From an uncultured Verrucomicrobiae bacterium (GTDB taxonomy: Bacteria > Verrucomicrobiota > Verrucomicrobiia > Verrucomicrobiales > DEV007), in assembly GCA_937898895.1 (NCBI GenBank), contig CALDKL010000593.1, forward strand, positions 1-22,313: a stretch of DNA of 22,313 nucleotides, read 5' to 3'. Under the pieces are notes generated by a model that was not told the origin of the DNA, searched no databases, and saw only the letters and a program-made list of their open reading frames with translations. The position numbers and the translations under genes were made by a program. Below are positions 7,162 through 14,885 of this stretch, in pieces (position 1 is the stretch's first letter; every line of letters begins with the position of its first letter).

Positions 7162-8640
7162 TCAGGGAATCCAGCCGCAAAGGCGGAAGGCATCGACGAA
7201 GAGATAGGCGACGAGACCGGCCGATGGCAGGGTGAGGACCCAGGCCCAGAGGATGCGCTCGACGAGGGAGAATTTCAGAGCATTGAACCGCTTCGCACAA
7301 CCCACGCCCATGATCGCGGTGGTCACACAGTGGGTAGTCGAGACCGTCATGCCGAAGCTACCGGTCACTGCCAGGAGGGTTGCCGCCGTGGTCTCGGCGG
7401 CGAAGCCGTGCACCGGCTGGAGGCGAACCATCTTGTGACCGAGGGTCTTGATGATGCGCCATCCGCCCGCCATCGTTCCGGCGGCCATGGTCAGGGAGCA
7501 AATGATCTTGATCCAGATGGGAACGTCGGGGGAGAGGTCGCGCACTTTCGCGGCGGCGGCGGGCAGAGCGGGCTTTCCGGCCTGGGCGGCGGCAGCGATC
7601 TCGCCGGTGAGAGTCCGGTTCCAATCCTGGTGTTTTGCCGCGACGAGGGGGCCGAGGATCGGCACTTTCGGCAGGAAACGAGCCTCTTCTTTCGCGATCA
7701 GTTCGGCGTGGGTGGCTGCGGCAAGGGCAGCGACGCGGCTCGCGCCAAGCGGATCGCCGAGAGATGCGTAGGTTTTCGACGACAGGGTGAGGAAGGCTTC
7801 GCGGAATTCTCCGGGACGCAGTTTTGTTGCTTCCGTTTCCAGGGTCGTGGCTGCCTTGCGGAGTTCTTCCGCAGTCGCCTCGGCCTTGAGGACGATCCGG
7901 AGGCTCTGCTCGGACTCCATCGACTTGTCCATCCGGAGGAAGGAGAAGGCATCGGGTAGGTGCACAAAGCTGCCTGCGGCAGTGGCACTGACGAGGGCGA
8001 GGGTGATGACGCCCATCGTCTTCTGGGCGTCGGCGAGACCGTGGGCAAATCCCATGTACCCCGCACTGAGGATCTGCGCCTTTCCGAAGAATCGGCTCAC
8101 AAAGCGCGGCCGTGCCGAGCGCAGGAGAAAGTAGAAGAGCCCCATGATGACGAATCCGCCGAAAAATCCGATCAGGGGCGAGGTGATCATGGGGATGACG
8201 ACCTTGTGCAACACGCCCTCCATCACCACTTTGCCATCCTTCACCTTTTCGACGGACCAGAGGATGGAATCCAAATGATTTCCGGAGGCGGCGAGGGTGG
8301 CTCCACAGATCCCGCCGACGAGGGCGTGGGTGGAACTCGAGGGCAGCCCGAACCACCAGGTGATGAGGTTCCAGATGATCCCGCCAAGGAGAGCGCAGAT
8401 GATGACGTGGGGCGTGACGAATTGTGCGTCGACGAGGCCGGAGGAAACCGTTTTGGCGACGGCGTGTCCGGCGAGAGCGCCGACGAGGTTGGTGACTCCC
8501 GCGAGGACGATGGCCTGGCGAGGGGTCAGCACCTTCGTGCCCACGACCGTGGCGATGGAGTTGGCGGTGTCGTGGAAGCCGTTGATGTACTCAAAGGTCA
8601 GCGCGATGAAGATGACCAGAACGATGATCCCGAGCGTCAT
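7162..8640 (-). CDS. PiT-family inorganic phosphate transporter with large central insertion
   Basis: This 492-residue inner-membrane protein imports phosphate using the H+ or Na+ gradient. The inverted-repeat architecture is visible. The first repeat has GFHDTANSIATVVGTKVLTP (21-40) and PSSSTHALVGG (100-110). The second has AHGLADAQKTMG (199-210), PVHGFAAETTAAT (409-421) and STTHCVTTAIMG (434-445). Two features are unusual. The second signature, normally HGxNDAQ, has Ala203 where Asn is expected. Residues about 225-375 form a long, charged and Ala-rich non-membrane segment between the halves, with a probable helical or coiled character. The gene follows the DUF47 gene by 12 nt, so the two are co-transcribed, which is the classic pairing of a Pit transporter with its PhoU-like accessory. 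No Pho box was identified. Confidence 0.93.
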   Translation of the reverse strand: MTLGIIVLVIFIALTFEYINGFHDTANSIATVVGTKVLTPRQAIVLAGVTNLVGALAGHAVAKTVSSGLVDAQFVTPHVIICALLGGIIWNLITWWFGLPSSSTHALVGGICGATLAASGNHLDSILWSVEKVKDGKVVMEGVLHKVVIPMITSPLIGFFGGFVIMGLFYFLLRSARPRFVSRFFGKAQILSAGYMGFAHGLADAQKTMGVITLALVSATAAGSFVHLPDAFSFLRMDKSMESEQSLRIVLKAEATAEELRKAATTLETEATKLRPGEFREAFLTLSSKTYASLGDPLGASRVAALAAATHAELIAKEEARFLPKVPILGPLVAAKHQDWNRTLTGEIAAAAQAGKPALPAAAAKVRDLSPDVPIWIKIICSLTMAAGTMAGGWRIIKTLGHKMVRLQPVHGFAAETTAATLLAVTGSFGMTVSTTHCVTTAIMGVGCAKRFNALKFSLVERILWAWVLTLPSAGLVAYLFVDAFRLCGWIP

Positions 8641-8652
8641 GCCGTTGCGGTC

Positions 8653-9294
8653 TCAGGAGTTCTTCAAAACGATGTAGGAGACGACACTGCACGCATCGCG
8701 GCAGCGGTCGATGATCTTCTCGAGCAAGTCGTGCAGATCGCGCAGGGCCATCGCCCGGATCGGATCGATCTCGCCCGAATAGATGGTCCGGAGGTAACCC
8801 ACGACGAGGTGGTCGGCGCGGCCCTCGAGTTCCTGCATCTTGTCGTTCTCTGCCTTGATCGCCTCAAGCTTCGGGTTGTTCGGGAGCATGTCGACCATGC
8901 GCACGACGACGGAAGAGGCCTCGAGTGCAATCGCCATCTGTGAGGAAAAGTCGCCCGGCTTCACGAGGTGCTGCACGATGGTGAAGCGTTCGCCGAATTT
9001 CTCGACCGTCTTGGGAATGCGGTAGAGCGCCCTCGAAAGGGCCTCGATGTCCTCGCGCTCAAGCGCGGTGACGAAGACTTTGACGAGTTCCTCCCCGATC
9101 GTCTCGGCGTTTTTCTTCTCCGCGCGCCGCGCCATGGCGAGTTCGGCCAGGGAGACGTTGCCGTCGGATTCGGTGAGCAGGCGCGAGAGTGCTTCTATGC
9201 TCTGGTGCGCAGATTTCGCGCTCGCAGAGAGCAGTTCAAAGAAGCGGTCCGATTTTCCGAAGAGTTTGGCTAACGAGAACACGCGACAAGGCAT
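8653..9294 (-). CDS. DUF47 / PhoU-like phosphate transport accessory protein
   Basis: The 213-residue cytoplasmic, all-helical protein begins FSLAKLFGKSDRFFELL, typical of the DUF47 family, which is related to PhoU. Acidic metal-binding-type helices are visible (EREDIEALSRAL, ELEGRADHLV and DLLEKIIDRCRDAC near the C-terminus). Such proteins are encoded next to Pit transporters and are thought to modulate phosphate uptake. The ATG at 9294 is chosen because GGAG lies about 10 nt upstream and the family-like sequence begins there. An in-frame TTG at 9333 would add 13 unrelated residues. The GGAG falls inside a small hairpin in the leader (see separate entry). It is first in a two-gene operon with the PiT gene. 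Confidence 0.9.
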   Translation of the reverse strand: MPCRVFSLAKLFGKSDRFFELLSASAKSAHQSIEALSRLLTESDGNVSLAELAMARRAEKKNAETIGEELVKVFVTALEREDIEALSRALYRIPKTVEKFGERFTIVQHLVKPGDFSSQMAIALEASSVVVRMVDMLPNNPKLEAIKAENDKMQELEGRADHLVVGYLRTIYSGEIDPIRAMALRDLHDLLEKIIDRCRDACSVVSYIVLKNS

Positions 9295-9304
9295 AGCGGA
9301 AACG

Positions 9305-9322
9305 CTCCGTCTTGCAACGGAG
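9305..9322 (-). promoter_or_regulatory. Leader hairpin covering the DUF47 ribosome binding site
   Basis: On the minus strand CTCCGT and ACGGAG form a 6-bp stem around the loop TGCAAG. The GGAG of the 3' arm is the only Shine-Dalgarno-like sequence before the ATG at 9294. Folding would hide it, so translational control of the phosphate operon is possible. The stem is short and its function unproven. Confidence 0.35.
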
Positions 9323-9400
9323 GGTTTTTGCAATCCTGCCCAAATCGGGAAGAAAATTGTAGAAAATCCAGTCAGGCCGGAAATTTCAACTCGCGAACCC

Positions 9401-9436
9401 GTGTCCGGTGGACACCTCCTCCACGATGCGGAGGTG
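9401..9436. repeat. Two adjacent hairpins after the beta-helix gene
   Basis: GTGTCCGGTGGACAC (9401-9415) is a 6-bp stem with a 3-nt loop. It overlaps by 3 nt a second inverted repeat, CACCTCC (9413-9419) with GGAGGTG (9430-9436). They begin 3 nt after the beta-helix stop codon. Transcript ending or 3' protection of that gene is likely, though no U-tract follows, so this is not a textbook intrinsic terminator. Confidence 0.5.
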
Positions 9437-9438
9437 GA

Positions 9439-11970
9439 TCACTCTGGACGGATTCCGATTTTCTCGAAGGGGATCGGTTCGAATCCGAGGGAAAAGGCAG
9501 GGGATTCGGGGCGGAGCCGGAAGTCGTCCTTCTGCCAATCCACGAAGAGCGGATCGGCGACTCGGCTGTGTTGATCCCATCCCTCGGCCTGCCACGAAGT
9601 CCATTCATCGAGAGGTTCGGTTTCGGTGATGCGCACGTCGTCGATGTGGACGTGTCCTCGCTCCTGCGGGCAGTCCACTCGCAGCCAGAAGAACTTCATC
9701 CACGGCTTCCAGGCCGCCTCCGTATCCCTCGGGAGACGACCGACGGCCTCGAACTCCTGCCATTGGTCGGAGAGCTTTGCCAGGGTCGAGGAAGTCTGCC
9801 AATATCCCGATCCGGCGGCGTAGGCGGCAAACGCAAGGGTGACTGAGGCGGAGGGCTCGCTCGAGCGGAGGCGCACACGCACGCGCAGGGAAGCTCCGGG
9901 TCGGAAGGCGAGGTCGGGTCCGTGGAAGACACTCTTCACGTTCTTCGGATCGGCACCGAGGGCGCAGTCACATCGCAGGGCCCCTTCCTCTGTGACGACG
10001 AGCTGCACTTCCGCGTTCGGCTTGTGATTGAACCCCCAGCCTTTCGGCGTGTTTCCCGGGCCGGTCGATTCAAACCGTTCGACAAAGAAGGCTTCACCTC
10101 GGTCGGGTCCCGCCTTGTTGATCCCCGTCACGATAGGGTGCCCGTTGTTCCACGCGAGGTTGTGGTCGATCGTGTTCCATCTGGGCGAGACATTGCGAAG
10201 GTCGCCGTATTTGATCCCGGCCTGGTCACCGAACATGATGTTTCGCACCACGAGATTGCCGCTCATCATCGTTCCGTCCTCGCGGATCGCGTCGCGGGGA
10301 TGGAGATCCATATTCCGCATTCCTTTCCATGCAGGTTGGTCGATGACGGATTCGTATCCCTCGATCATCGTTTGAAGGTGGTTTTGATAGCCCGGGTGAT
10401 CCTTTGTCCATCCGTGCAGGTCGAACTGGAATTTACCACCGAGGGCAAAGACGTTGTTTTCGACGCGGCAATCCCTCGCATTGTGGAGATGGATGGGGGA
10501 GTAGGCGATGCGGTAGACGACATTGCCGAGGATGTCGAGACCGCCGCTATTGTCGTCGGGATAGAGCCCGAAGGTGAACCAGGGGTGTTTCAGCCCATCG
10601 GCCTCCTGGCCGCAACCGACGATGTCGTGAATGAGATTGTGACGCCACTCGCTCCCGCGGCTGCTGATCCAGTCGCGCCCGCCAGTGTAGATGGCGCCAC
10701 CGTCCTGGGTCTCGAGGCAGAGATGGTGGAGGTGATTGTATGCCACGACGATGCGGTTGCCGCTCATCTGAACGCCCATGCGGGGACCGTGGTGGATGTG
10801 ATTGTTTCGGATCGTGAGATCGACCCCGTAGGCACTGACGCCGCAGGCATTCTTGTTGAAGACGCCGAAGTCGTGGAGATGATTGTTCTCGACGATGTGT
10901 CCGGGGCCGGTGAGGGTCTTGCGATCCCCTCCCGAGATCCCCACCGCCGTGCTGCCGGTGCGACGGATTTCATTGCGCGAGATCCGCACGTTTCTCCCGG
11001 CGGCGGCGGTGACACCGGCACCTTGAAAGGCACCACTGTCGGTGATGAGGCATTTCTCGACGAGACAGTCCTCGGCTCCTTCGAAGGTGATGGCTGAACC
11101 GTGGCATCCGGTGAGGGTGAGGCCGCGAATCGTCACCCCCCTGGCCCCCGCTTTCGCCTTGAAGAAACTCTCGAGCACCGGCATGCGAATGTCGCAGGAC
11201 TCGATGGCTCTCGGTGGCCAGAAATAGAGCCAGCCGGAATGGCGGTCATAGAACCACTCGCCCGCGCTGTCGAGTTCCTCGAGCGCATTCTGGAAATGAA
11301 ATCGATTGTGGGGATGCAGGTCGTAGGAGCACGGTTTCGCCAGGGTCAGCTTTCCCTTCGCGGCATCGAGCGAGGCCACGGGCATCACGAAATTCCACCA
11401 CCCGTATTGGGCAAAAATGTCGATCTCGACATCTTCGGGGTGCGCCCACTTCCGGATGTCGCCCGGTCTGAGGTAGAGCATCGTGTTCCAATCGTGCCCC
11501 TGGGGCGGTCCCGATGGAGGAAACGCCGCGACAAAGGCCCATCCACCGTAGAGCGGGTCTTTCGGGTCCGCGTTCGGGTATCTCGCCAGAATCTGGCGCT
11601 CGCCGTCGCAGAGGAGTTGTTTGGGAAGGAATCCCTTCGCAAGACTCGGTCCGATCTCCGTTTTCACGATGGATCCTTCGTGCGATTGCCAGCCGGTGAT
11701 TCGAGGCGCTCCGGTCAGGGTGGCGTTCTCTCCGGTAAAGGTGAGATCCGAGTCTTCGGCCCCGAGGAGGAGAGGTTGGGTCAGTTCGGTGAGACCGATC
11801 GGGAAACGGATTGTCGCGGGTTCGGTGTCTCCCTTCTTCCGCGCCTCGCGGACTTTGTCGAGCGCAGCCTGCGGAGATACGTCGGTAGAAACGTCGACGG
11901 TGAGAGCCGAGGTCGCCCGAGGCAGAAAAAATGTCAGGAAGGACAGAAGAAAAAACGAACAAGGGCGCAT
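9439..11970 (-). CDS. Secreted right-handed parallel beta-helix protein, probable carbohydrate-active enzyme
   Basis: The protein has 843 residues from the ATG at 11970. That start is chosen because it opens directly into a Sec signal peptide (MRPCSFFLLSFLTFFL, cleavage near ATSA at 22); the frame is open further only to a TTG at 12009. Residues about 23-260 form an N-terminal domain with ERQILARYPNAD, a sequence seen in beta-helix glycosidases such as those of the GH141 type. Residues about 270-610 are a right-handed beta-helix with repeated turns such as VTIRGLTLTGC, CLVEKCLI, LTIRNNHIHHG and WRHNLIHDI, and the conserved DGGAIYTGG near 423. Residues about 626-785 look like a beta-sandwich carbohydrate-binding module ending HVHIDDVRI. 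The tail DPLFVDWQKDDFRL is typical of these secreted proteins. It probably cleaves a plant or algal polysaccharide; the exact activity is unknown. It is divergent from kdsD. Confidence 0.85.
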   Translation of the reverse strand: MRPCSFFLLSFLTFFLPRATSALTVDVSTDVSPQAALDKVREARKKGDTEPATIRFPIGLTELTQPLLLGAEDSDLTFTGENATLTGAPRITGWQSHEGSIVKTEIGPSLAKGFLPKQLLCDGERQILARYPNADPKDPLYGGWAFVAAFPPSGPPQGHDWNTMLYLRPGDIRKWAHPEDVEIDIFAQYGWWNFVMPVASLDAAKGKLTLAKPCSYDLHPHNRFHFQNALEELDSAGEWFYDRHSGWLYFWPPRAIESCDIRMPVLESFFKAKAGARGVTIRGLTLTGCHGSAITFEGAEDCLVEKCLITDSGAFQGAGVTAAAGRNVRISRNEIRRTGSTAVGISGGDRKTLTGPGHIVENNHLHDFGVFNKNACGVSAYGVDLTIRNNHIHHGPRMGVQMSGNRIVVAYNHLHHLCLETQDGGAIYTGGRDWISSRGSEWRHNLIHDIVGCGQEADGLKHPWFTFGLYPDDNSGGLDILGNVVYRIAYSPIHLHNARDCRVENNVFALGGKFQFDLHGWTKDHPGYQNHLQTMIEGYESVIDQPAWKGMRNMDLHPRDAIREDGTMMSGNLVVRNIMFGDQAGIKYGDLRNVSPRWNTIDHNLAWNNGHPIVTGINKAGPDRGEAFFVERFESTGPGNTPKGWGFNHKPNAEVQLVVTEEGALRCDCALGADPKNVKSVFHGPDLAFRPGASLRVRVRLRSSEPSASVTLAFAAYAAGSGYWQTSSTLAKLSDQWQEFEAVGRLPRDTEAAWKPWMKFFWLRVDCPQERGHVHIDDVRITETEPLDEWTSWQAEGWDQHSRVADPLFVDWQKDDFRLRPESPAFSLGFEPIPFEKIGIRPE

Positions 11971-12066
11971 GGGTACCAAAAACTGGTCGAGAGACTCGCC
12001 TCCCGCCAACGAATTCTTCTCCCGCCATTCCGTGATTCGTACTCCGCACCGACTCCCAGGACCACC

Positions 12067-12094
12067 TTGAACCTCCGGGAATCCACCGTATTCT
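12067..12094 (+). promoter_or_regulatory. Candidate promoter of kdsD
   Basis: TTGAAC (12067-12072), a 16-bp spacer and TATTCT (12089-12094) stand 15 nt before the kdsD ATG. Transcription would begin near 12101, leaving a leader of about 8 nt (CCCAAAAAAA region) with no Shine-Dalgarno. Confidence 0.4.
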
Positions 12095-12109
12095 TACCTT
12101 CCCAAAAAA

Positions 12110-13084
12110 ATGGATCCCCTGGAACAGGCTCGGCGTGTCATCTCCCTGGAAATCGAGGAGTTGCAGCGACTTCTGGAGCGCATCGACGATTCCTTCACCG
12201 ACGCCGTCTCCCTTTTGCGTGCCACCGTGGAGCGCGGCGCGAAGATCCTCATTGTGGGAGTAGGCAAGTCGGGCAATATCGGGAGCAAGCTCGCCGCCAC
12301 GCTCAATTCGACGGGAGCCCCCGCCGCCGTCCTCAACTGTCAGGACGCCATTCACGGCGACCTCGGTCTGGTCCATGTCGGCGACAGCGTCATCGCCCTG
12401 AGCTACTCGGGCGAGACGGCGGAGCTGCTCGCCCTTCTTCCGCACCTGAAGCGACGCGGTGCCCGGATCGTCGCTCTGACCGGCAAGCCGGGGTCCACCC
12501 TGGGGAAGGCCGCCGACTGCGTCCTCGACATCCACGTGAGACGCGAGGCCTGTCCGCTCAATCTCGCCCCGACCGCGAGCACGACCAACACTCTCGTCAT
12601 GGGGGACGCGCTCGCCATGGCCCTGCTCGAGGCCCGCGGCTTCACGAAGGAACATTTCGCCGAACTGCATCCCGGAGGATCGCTCGGACGCGCCCTCCTC
12701 CTCCGTGCGGGCGATATTATGCGGACCGGAGAGGATTTTGTCAGGGTTTCACCCGATCTGACGGTGGGCGAGACGATCACTCGCATGACCCGCGCCCGTG
12801 CCGGTGCCGTCGTGGTCGTGGACGGAACGGGTACGCTCGCGGGCATTTTTACACAGGGCGATTTTGCGCGGGCCTTCCAAACGGGAGGCGGCGAGATTGG
12901 CACGGATCCGGTGGGTCGATACATGACCCCTCGACCAAAACATGTCCATCGCGACCGACTCGTCGGCGAGGTTCTGCGACTTCTCGAGGAAAGCCGCATC
13001 GACGATCTCGTGGTCGTGGATGACGGGTTGGTCCCCCTCGGGATGATCGATACACAGGATCTGACGCGGCACCGAGTCGTTTGA
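12110..13084 (+). CDS. kdsD: Arabinose-5-phosphate isomerase (SIS plus CBS domains)
   Basis: The 324-residue enzyme interconverts ribulose 5-phosphate and arabinose 5-phosphate, the first committed step to Kdo, the inner-core sugar of lipopolysaccharide. The N-terminal SIS sugar-phosphate isomerase domain shows GVGKSGNIG (50-58), AIHGDLG (80-86), the phosphate-binding SYSGET (98-103), the family hallmark CPLNLAPTASTTN (148-160) and ELHPGGSLG (185-193). Two CBS repeats follow (about 200-260 and 268-322), matching the usual KdsD/KpsF length of about 325. The gene implies an LPS-bearing, Gram-negative outer membrane. The kpsF paralogue of capsule clusters is the alternative name, but no capsule genes are nearby. 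It is alone on the plus strand, divergent from the beta-helix gene and convergent with gltD. Confidence 0.95.
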   Translation: MDPLEQARRVISLEIEELQRLLERIDDSFTDAVSLLRATVERGAKILIVGVGKSGNIGSKLAATLNSTGAPAAVLNCQDAIHGDLGLVHVGDSVIALSYSGETAELLALLPHLKRRGARIVALTGKPGSTLGKAADCVLDIHVRREACPLNLAPTASTTNTLVMGDALAMALLEARGFTKEHFAELHPGGSLGRALLLRAGDIMRTGEDFVRVSPDLTVGETITRMTRARAGAVVVVDGTGTLAGIFTQGDFARAFQTGGGEIGTDPVGRYMTPRPKHVHRDRLVGEVLRLLEESRIDDLVVVDDGLVPLGMIDTQDLTRHRVV

Positions 13085-13128
13085 AGCGCCTCCGGGGCCT
13101 CTGCAGATCTTCCGAAAGCAGGATCACC

Positions 13129-13316
13129 GATTCGGGGAATCAGGGGAGAAAGGAATCAGATGATTTCAGAAAGACGGGGCCAGGGAACCCTCCTCAATGC
13201 GGCCCTGTGGAGGCATTGAGTATTGAAGACGGATGGAGATTGGTCGCCATAATCGAAAACTGGCGCCGAATGCCGTGCCTTCGCAAGGTGAGTTGCCTCT
13301 CCGCGATTCGGAATCG
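13129..13316. repeat. Three inverted repeats in the kdsD-gltD convergent gap
   Basis: The 259-bp gap between the convergent kdsD and gltD stops contains no gene I can support. It holds GATTC-GGG-GAATC (13129-13141), CTCAATGC (13193-13200) paired with GCATTGAG (13213-13220), and CGATTC-G-GAATCG (13304-13316). These probably help end transcription from both sides, but none carries a T-run, so intrinsic termination is not certain. The first and third share the GATTC/GAATC core. Confidence 0.4.
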
Positions 13317-13343
13317 AGTCGTGAAACGTGATCCAGGTTTCCC

Positions 13344-14837
13344 TCACGGCAGGTTCGTCACGCCCATCAGGAATTTGTCACACTCACGCGCGGCACCGCG
13401 ACCTTCGTTGATCGCCCAGACGACGAGGGACTGGCCGCGACGCATGTCACCGGCGACGAAGACTCCGGGCAGATTGGTCGTGAAGGTTCCATGGTCGGCT
13501 TTGACATTGGATCGGGCGTCGGTTTCGAGTTCGAACTGCTTTACGATCTCCTGTTCGGGGCCCATGAAGCCCATCGCGAGGAGGACGAGTTGGGCCGGGA
13601 TGACGCGCGCGCTTCCCTCGATCTCCTTCGGTGAGAAACGACCGTTGTCGTTCACCCATTCGATGTTGCAAATCTCGAGACCGGTGAGGTTGCCGGATTC
13701 ATCTTGGAGGAAACGTTTTGTGTTCACCAAATACTGGCGCGGATCCTCGCCCTGGACGGCGGCGGCCTCCTCCTGCCCGTAGTCCAACTTGTAGACCTTG
13801 GGCCATTCGGGCCACGGATTGTTGGCGGCCCGCTCCATCGGGGGTCTGGGCATGATTTCGAGTTGGATGACGCTCTTGCAGCCATGGCGCAGGCTCGTGC
13901 CGACGCAGTCGGTTCCGGTGTCGCCTCCGCCGATGACGACGACATCCTTACCCTTCGCGTTCAGCGCCGGGAGGGATCCGTCGAAGTGGTGGTCGAGCTG
14001 ATAACTCGTGTTCGCCGTGAGAAATTCCATGGCAAGGTGGATGCCCGTCGCCTCACGGCCCTCGATGGTCAGGTCGCGCCCGAGGGTGGCACCGCAACAG
14101 AGGACGATGGCATCGAAATCCTTGCGGAGTTTTGCCGCAGTCCACTCGCGATCTCTGCCAATCTCGATCCTGGTTTTGAAGACCACACCTTCGGCGGCCA
14201 TCAGATCGACACGGCGCTGCACGACGTCCTCCTTGTCGAGTTTCATGTTCGGGATGCCATACATGAGCAACCCTCCGATGCGGTCGGCACGCTCAAAGAC
14301 GGTGACCTCGTGTCCGGCCTGATGGAGCTGATCGGCGCAGGCGAGCCCGGCGGGTCCAGACCCGATGATGGCGACCTTTTTCCCGGTGCGCTTTTCGGGG
14401 ATGCGTGGGGTCATCCAGCCTTCCTCCCAGCCTTTGTCGATGATGGCGCACTCGTTGTTCTTGATTGTCACGGGCGGTTCGATCACACCGAGGACACAGG
14501 AGCCCTCGCAGGGTGCGGGACAGACCCGGCCGGTGAACTCCGGGAAATTGTTGGTCTTGAGAAGGCGATCGAGTGCCTCGCGCCAACGGCCGCGGTAGAT
14601 GAGATCGTTCCACTCGGGAATGAGGTTGTTGACGGGGCAGCCGCTCGCCATTCCGGAAACGATGTGCCCGGTGTGGCAGAAAGGCGTTCCGCAGTCCATA
14701 CAACGCGCCCCCTGGGCGGCGCGTTCCTTGTCGTCGCCGTGGAGTTTGAATTCCTTCCAGTGCTTGAGACGTTCGATCGGGTCGAGTTCGGAGTCAGTCT
14801 TGCGAGCGATCTCCATGAAGCCGGTTGGTTTTCCCAT
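13344..14837 (-). CDS. gltD: Glutamate synthase (NADPH) small subunit
   Basis: The 497-residue protein is the electron-input subunit of glutamate synthase: it takes electrons from NADPH through FAD to the GltB subunit. The N-terminal region supplies iron-sulfur cluster cysteines (Cys46, Cys49, Cys54, Cys67 and Cys106, Cys110, Cys114). The FAD-binding GSGPAG is at 159-164 and the NADPH-binding GGGDTG at 303-308. A C-terminal GVFVAGD closes the FAD site. The length is normal for the family. It follows gltB by 48 bp on the same strand, the classic gltBD order. The ATG at 14837 gives the usual GKPTGFMEI start; no Shine-Dalgarno is apparent. Confidence 0.97.
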   Translation of the reverse strand: MGKPTGFMEIARKTDSELDPIERLKHWKEFKLHGDDKERAAQGARCMDCGTPFCHTGHIVSGMASGCPVNNLIPEWNDLIYRGRWREALDRLLKTNNFPEFTGRVCPAPCEGSCVLGVIEPPVTIKNNECAIIDKGWEEGWMTPRIPEKRTGKKVAIIGSGPAGLACADQLHQAGHEVTVFERADRIGGLLMYGIPNMKLDKEDVVQRRVDLMAAEGVVFKTRIEIGRDREWTAAKLRKDFDAIVLCCGATLGRDLTIEGREATGIHLAMEFLTANTSYQLDHHFDGSLPALNAKGKDVVVIGGGDTGTDCVGTSLRHGCKSVIQLEIMPRPPMERAANNPWPEWPKVYKLDYGQEEAAAVQGEDPRQYLVNTKRFLQDESGNLTGLEICNIEWVNDNGRFSPKEIEGSARVIPAQLVLLAMGFMGPEQEIVKQFELETDARSNVKADHGTFTTNLPGVFVAGDMRRGQSLVVWAINEGRGAARECDKFLMGVTNLP

Positions 14838-14885
14838 GTGACTACAGTTTTGAAATGAAAGAGTGAAAGGTGGAATTCGCGCCGC

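Noticed and set aside
9295..9333. TTG start for the DUF47 protein
   Set aside because: It adds 13 residues not typical of the family. The ATG at 9294 has a GGAG at suitable spacing.
9922..13023. Plus-strand frames of 391 and 640 codons
   Set aside because: The first is antisense to the beta-helix gene. The second crosses from that gene into kdsD in the wrong frame. Neither gives a protein-like sequence.
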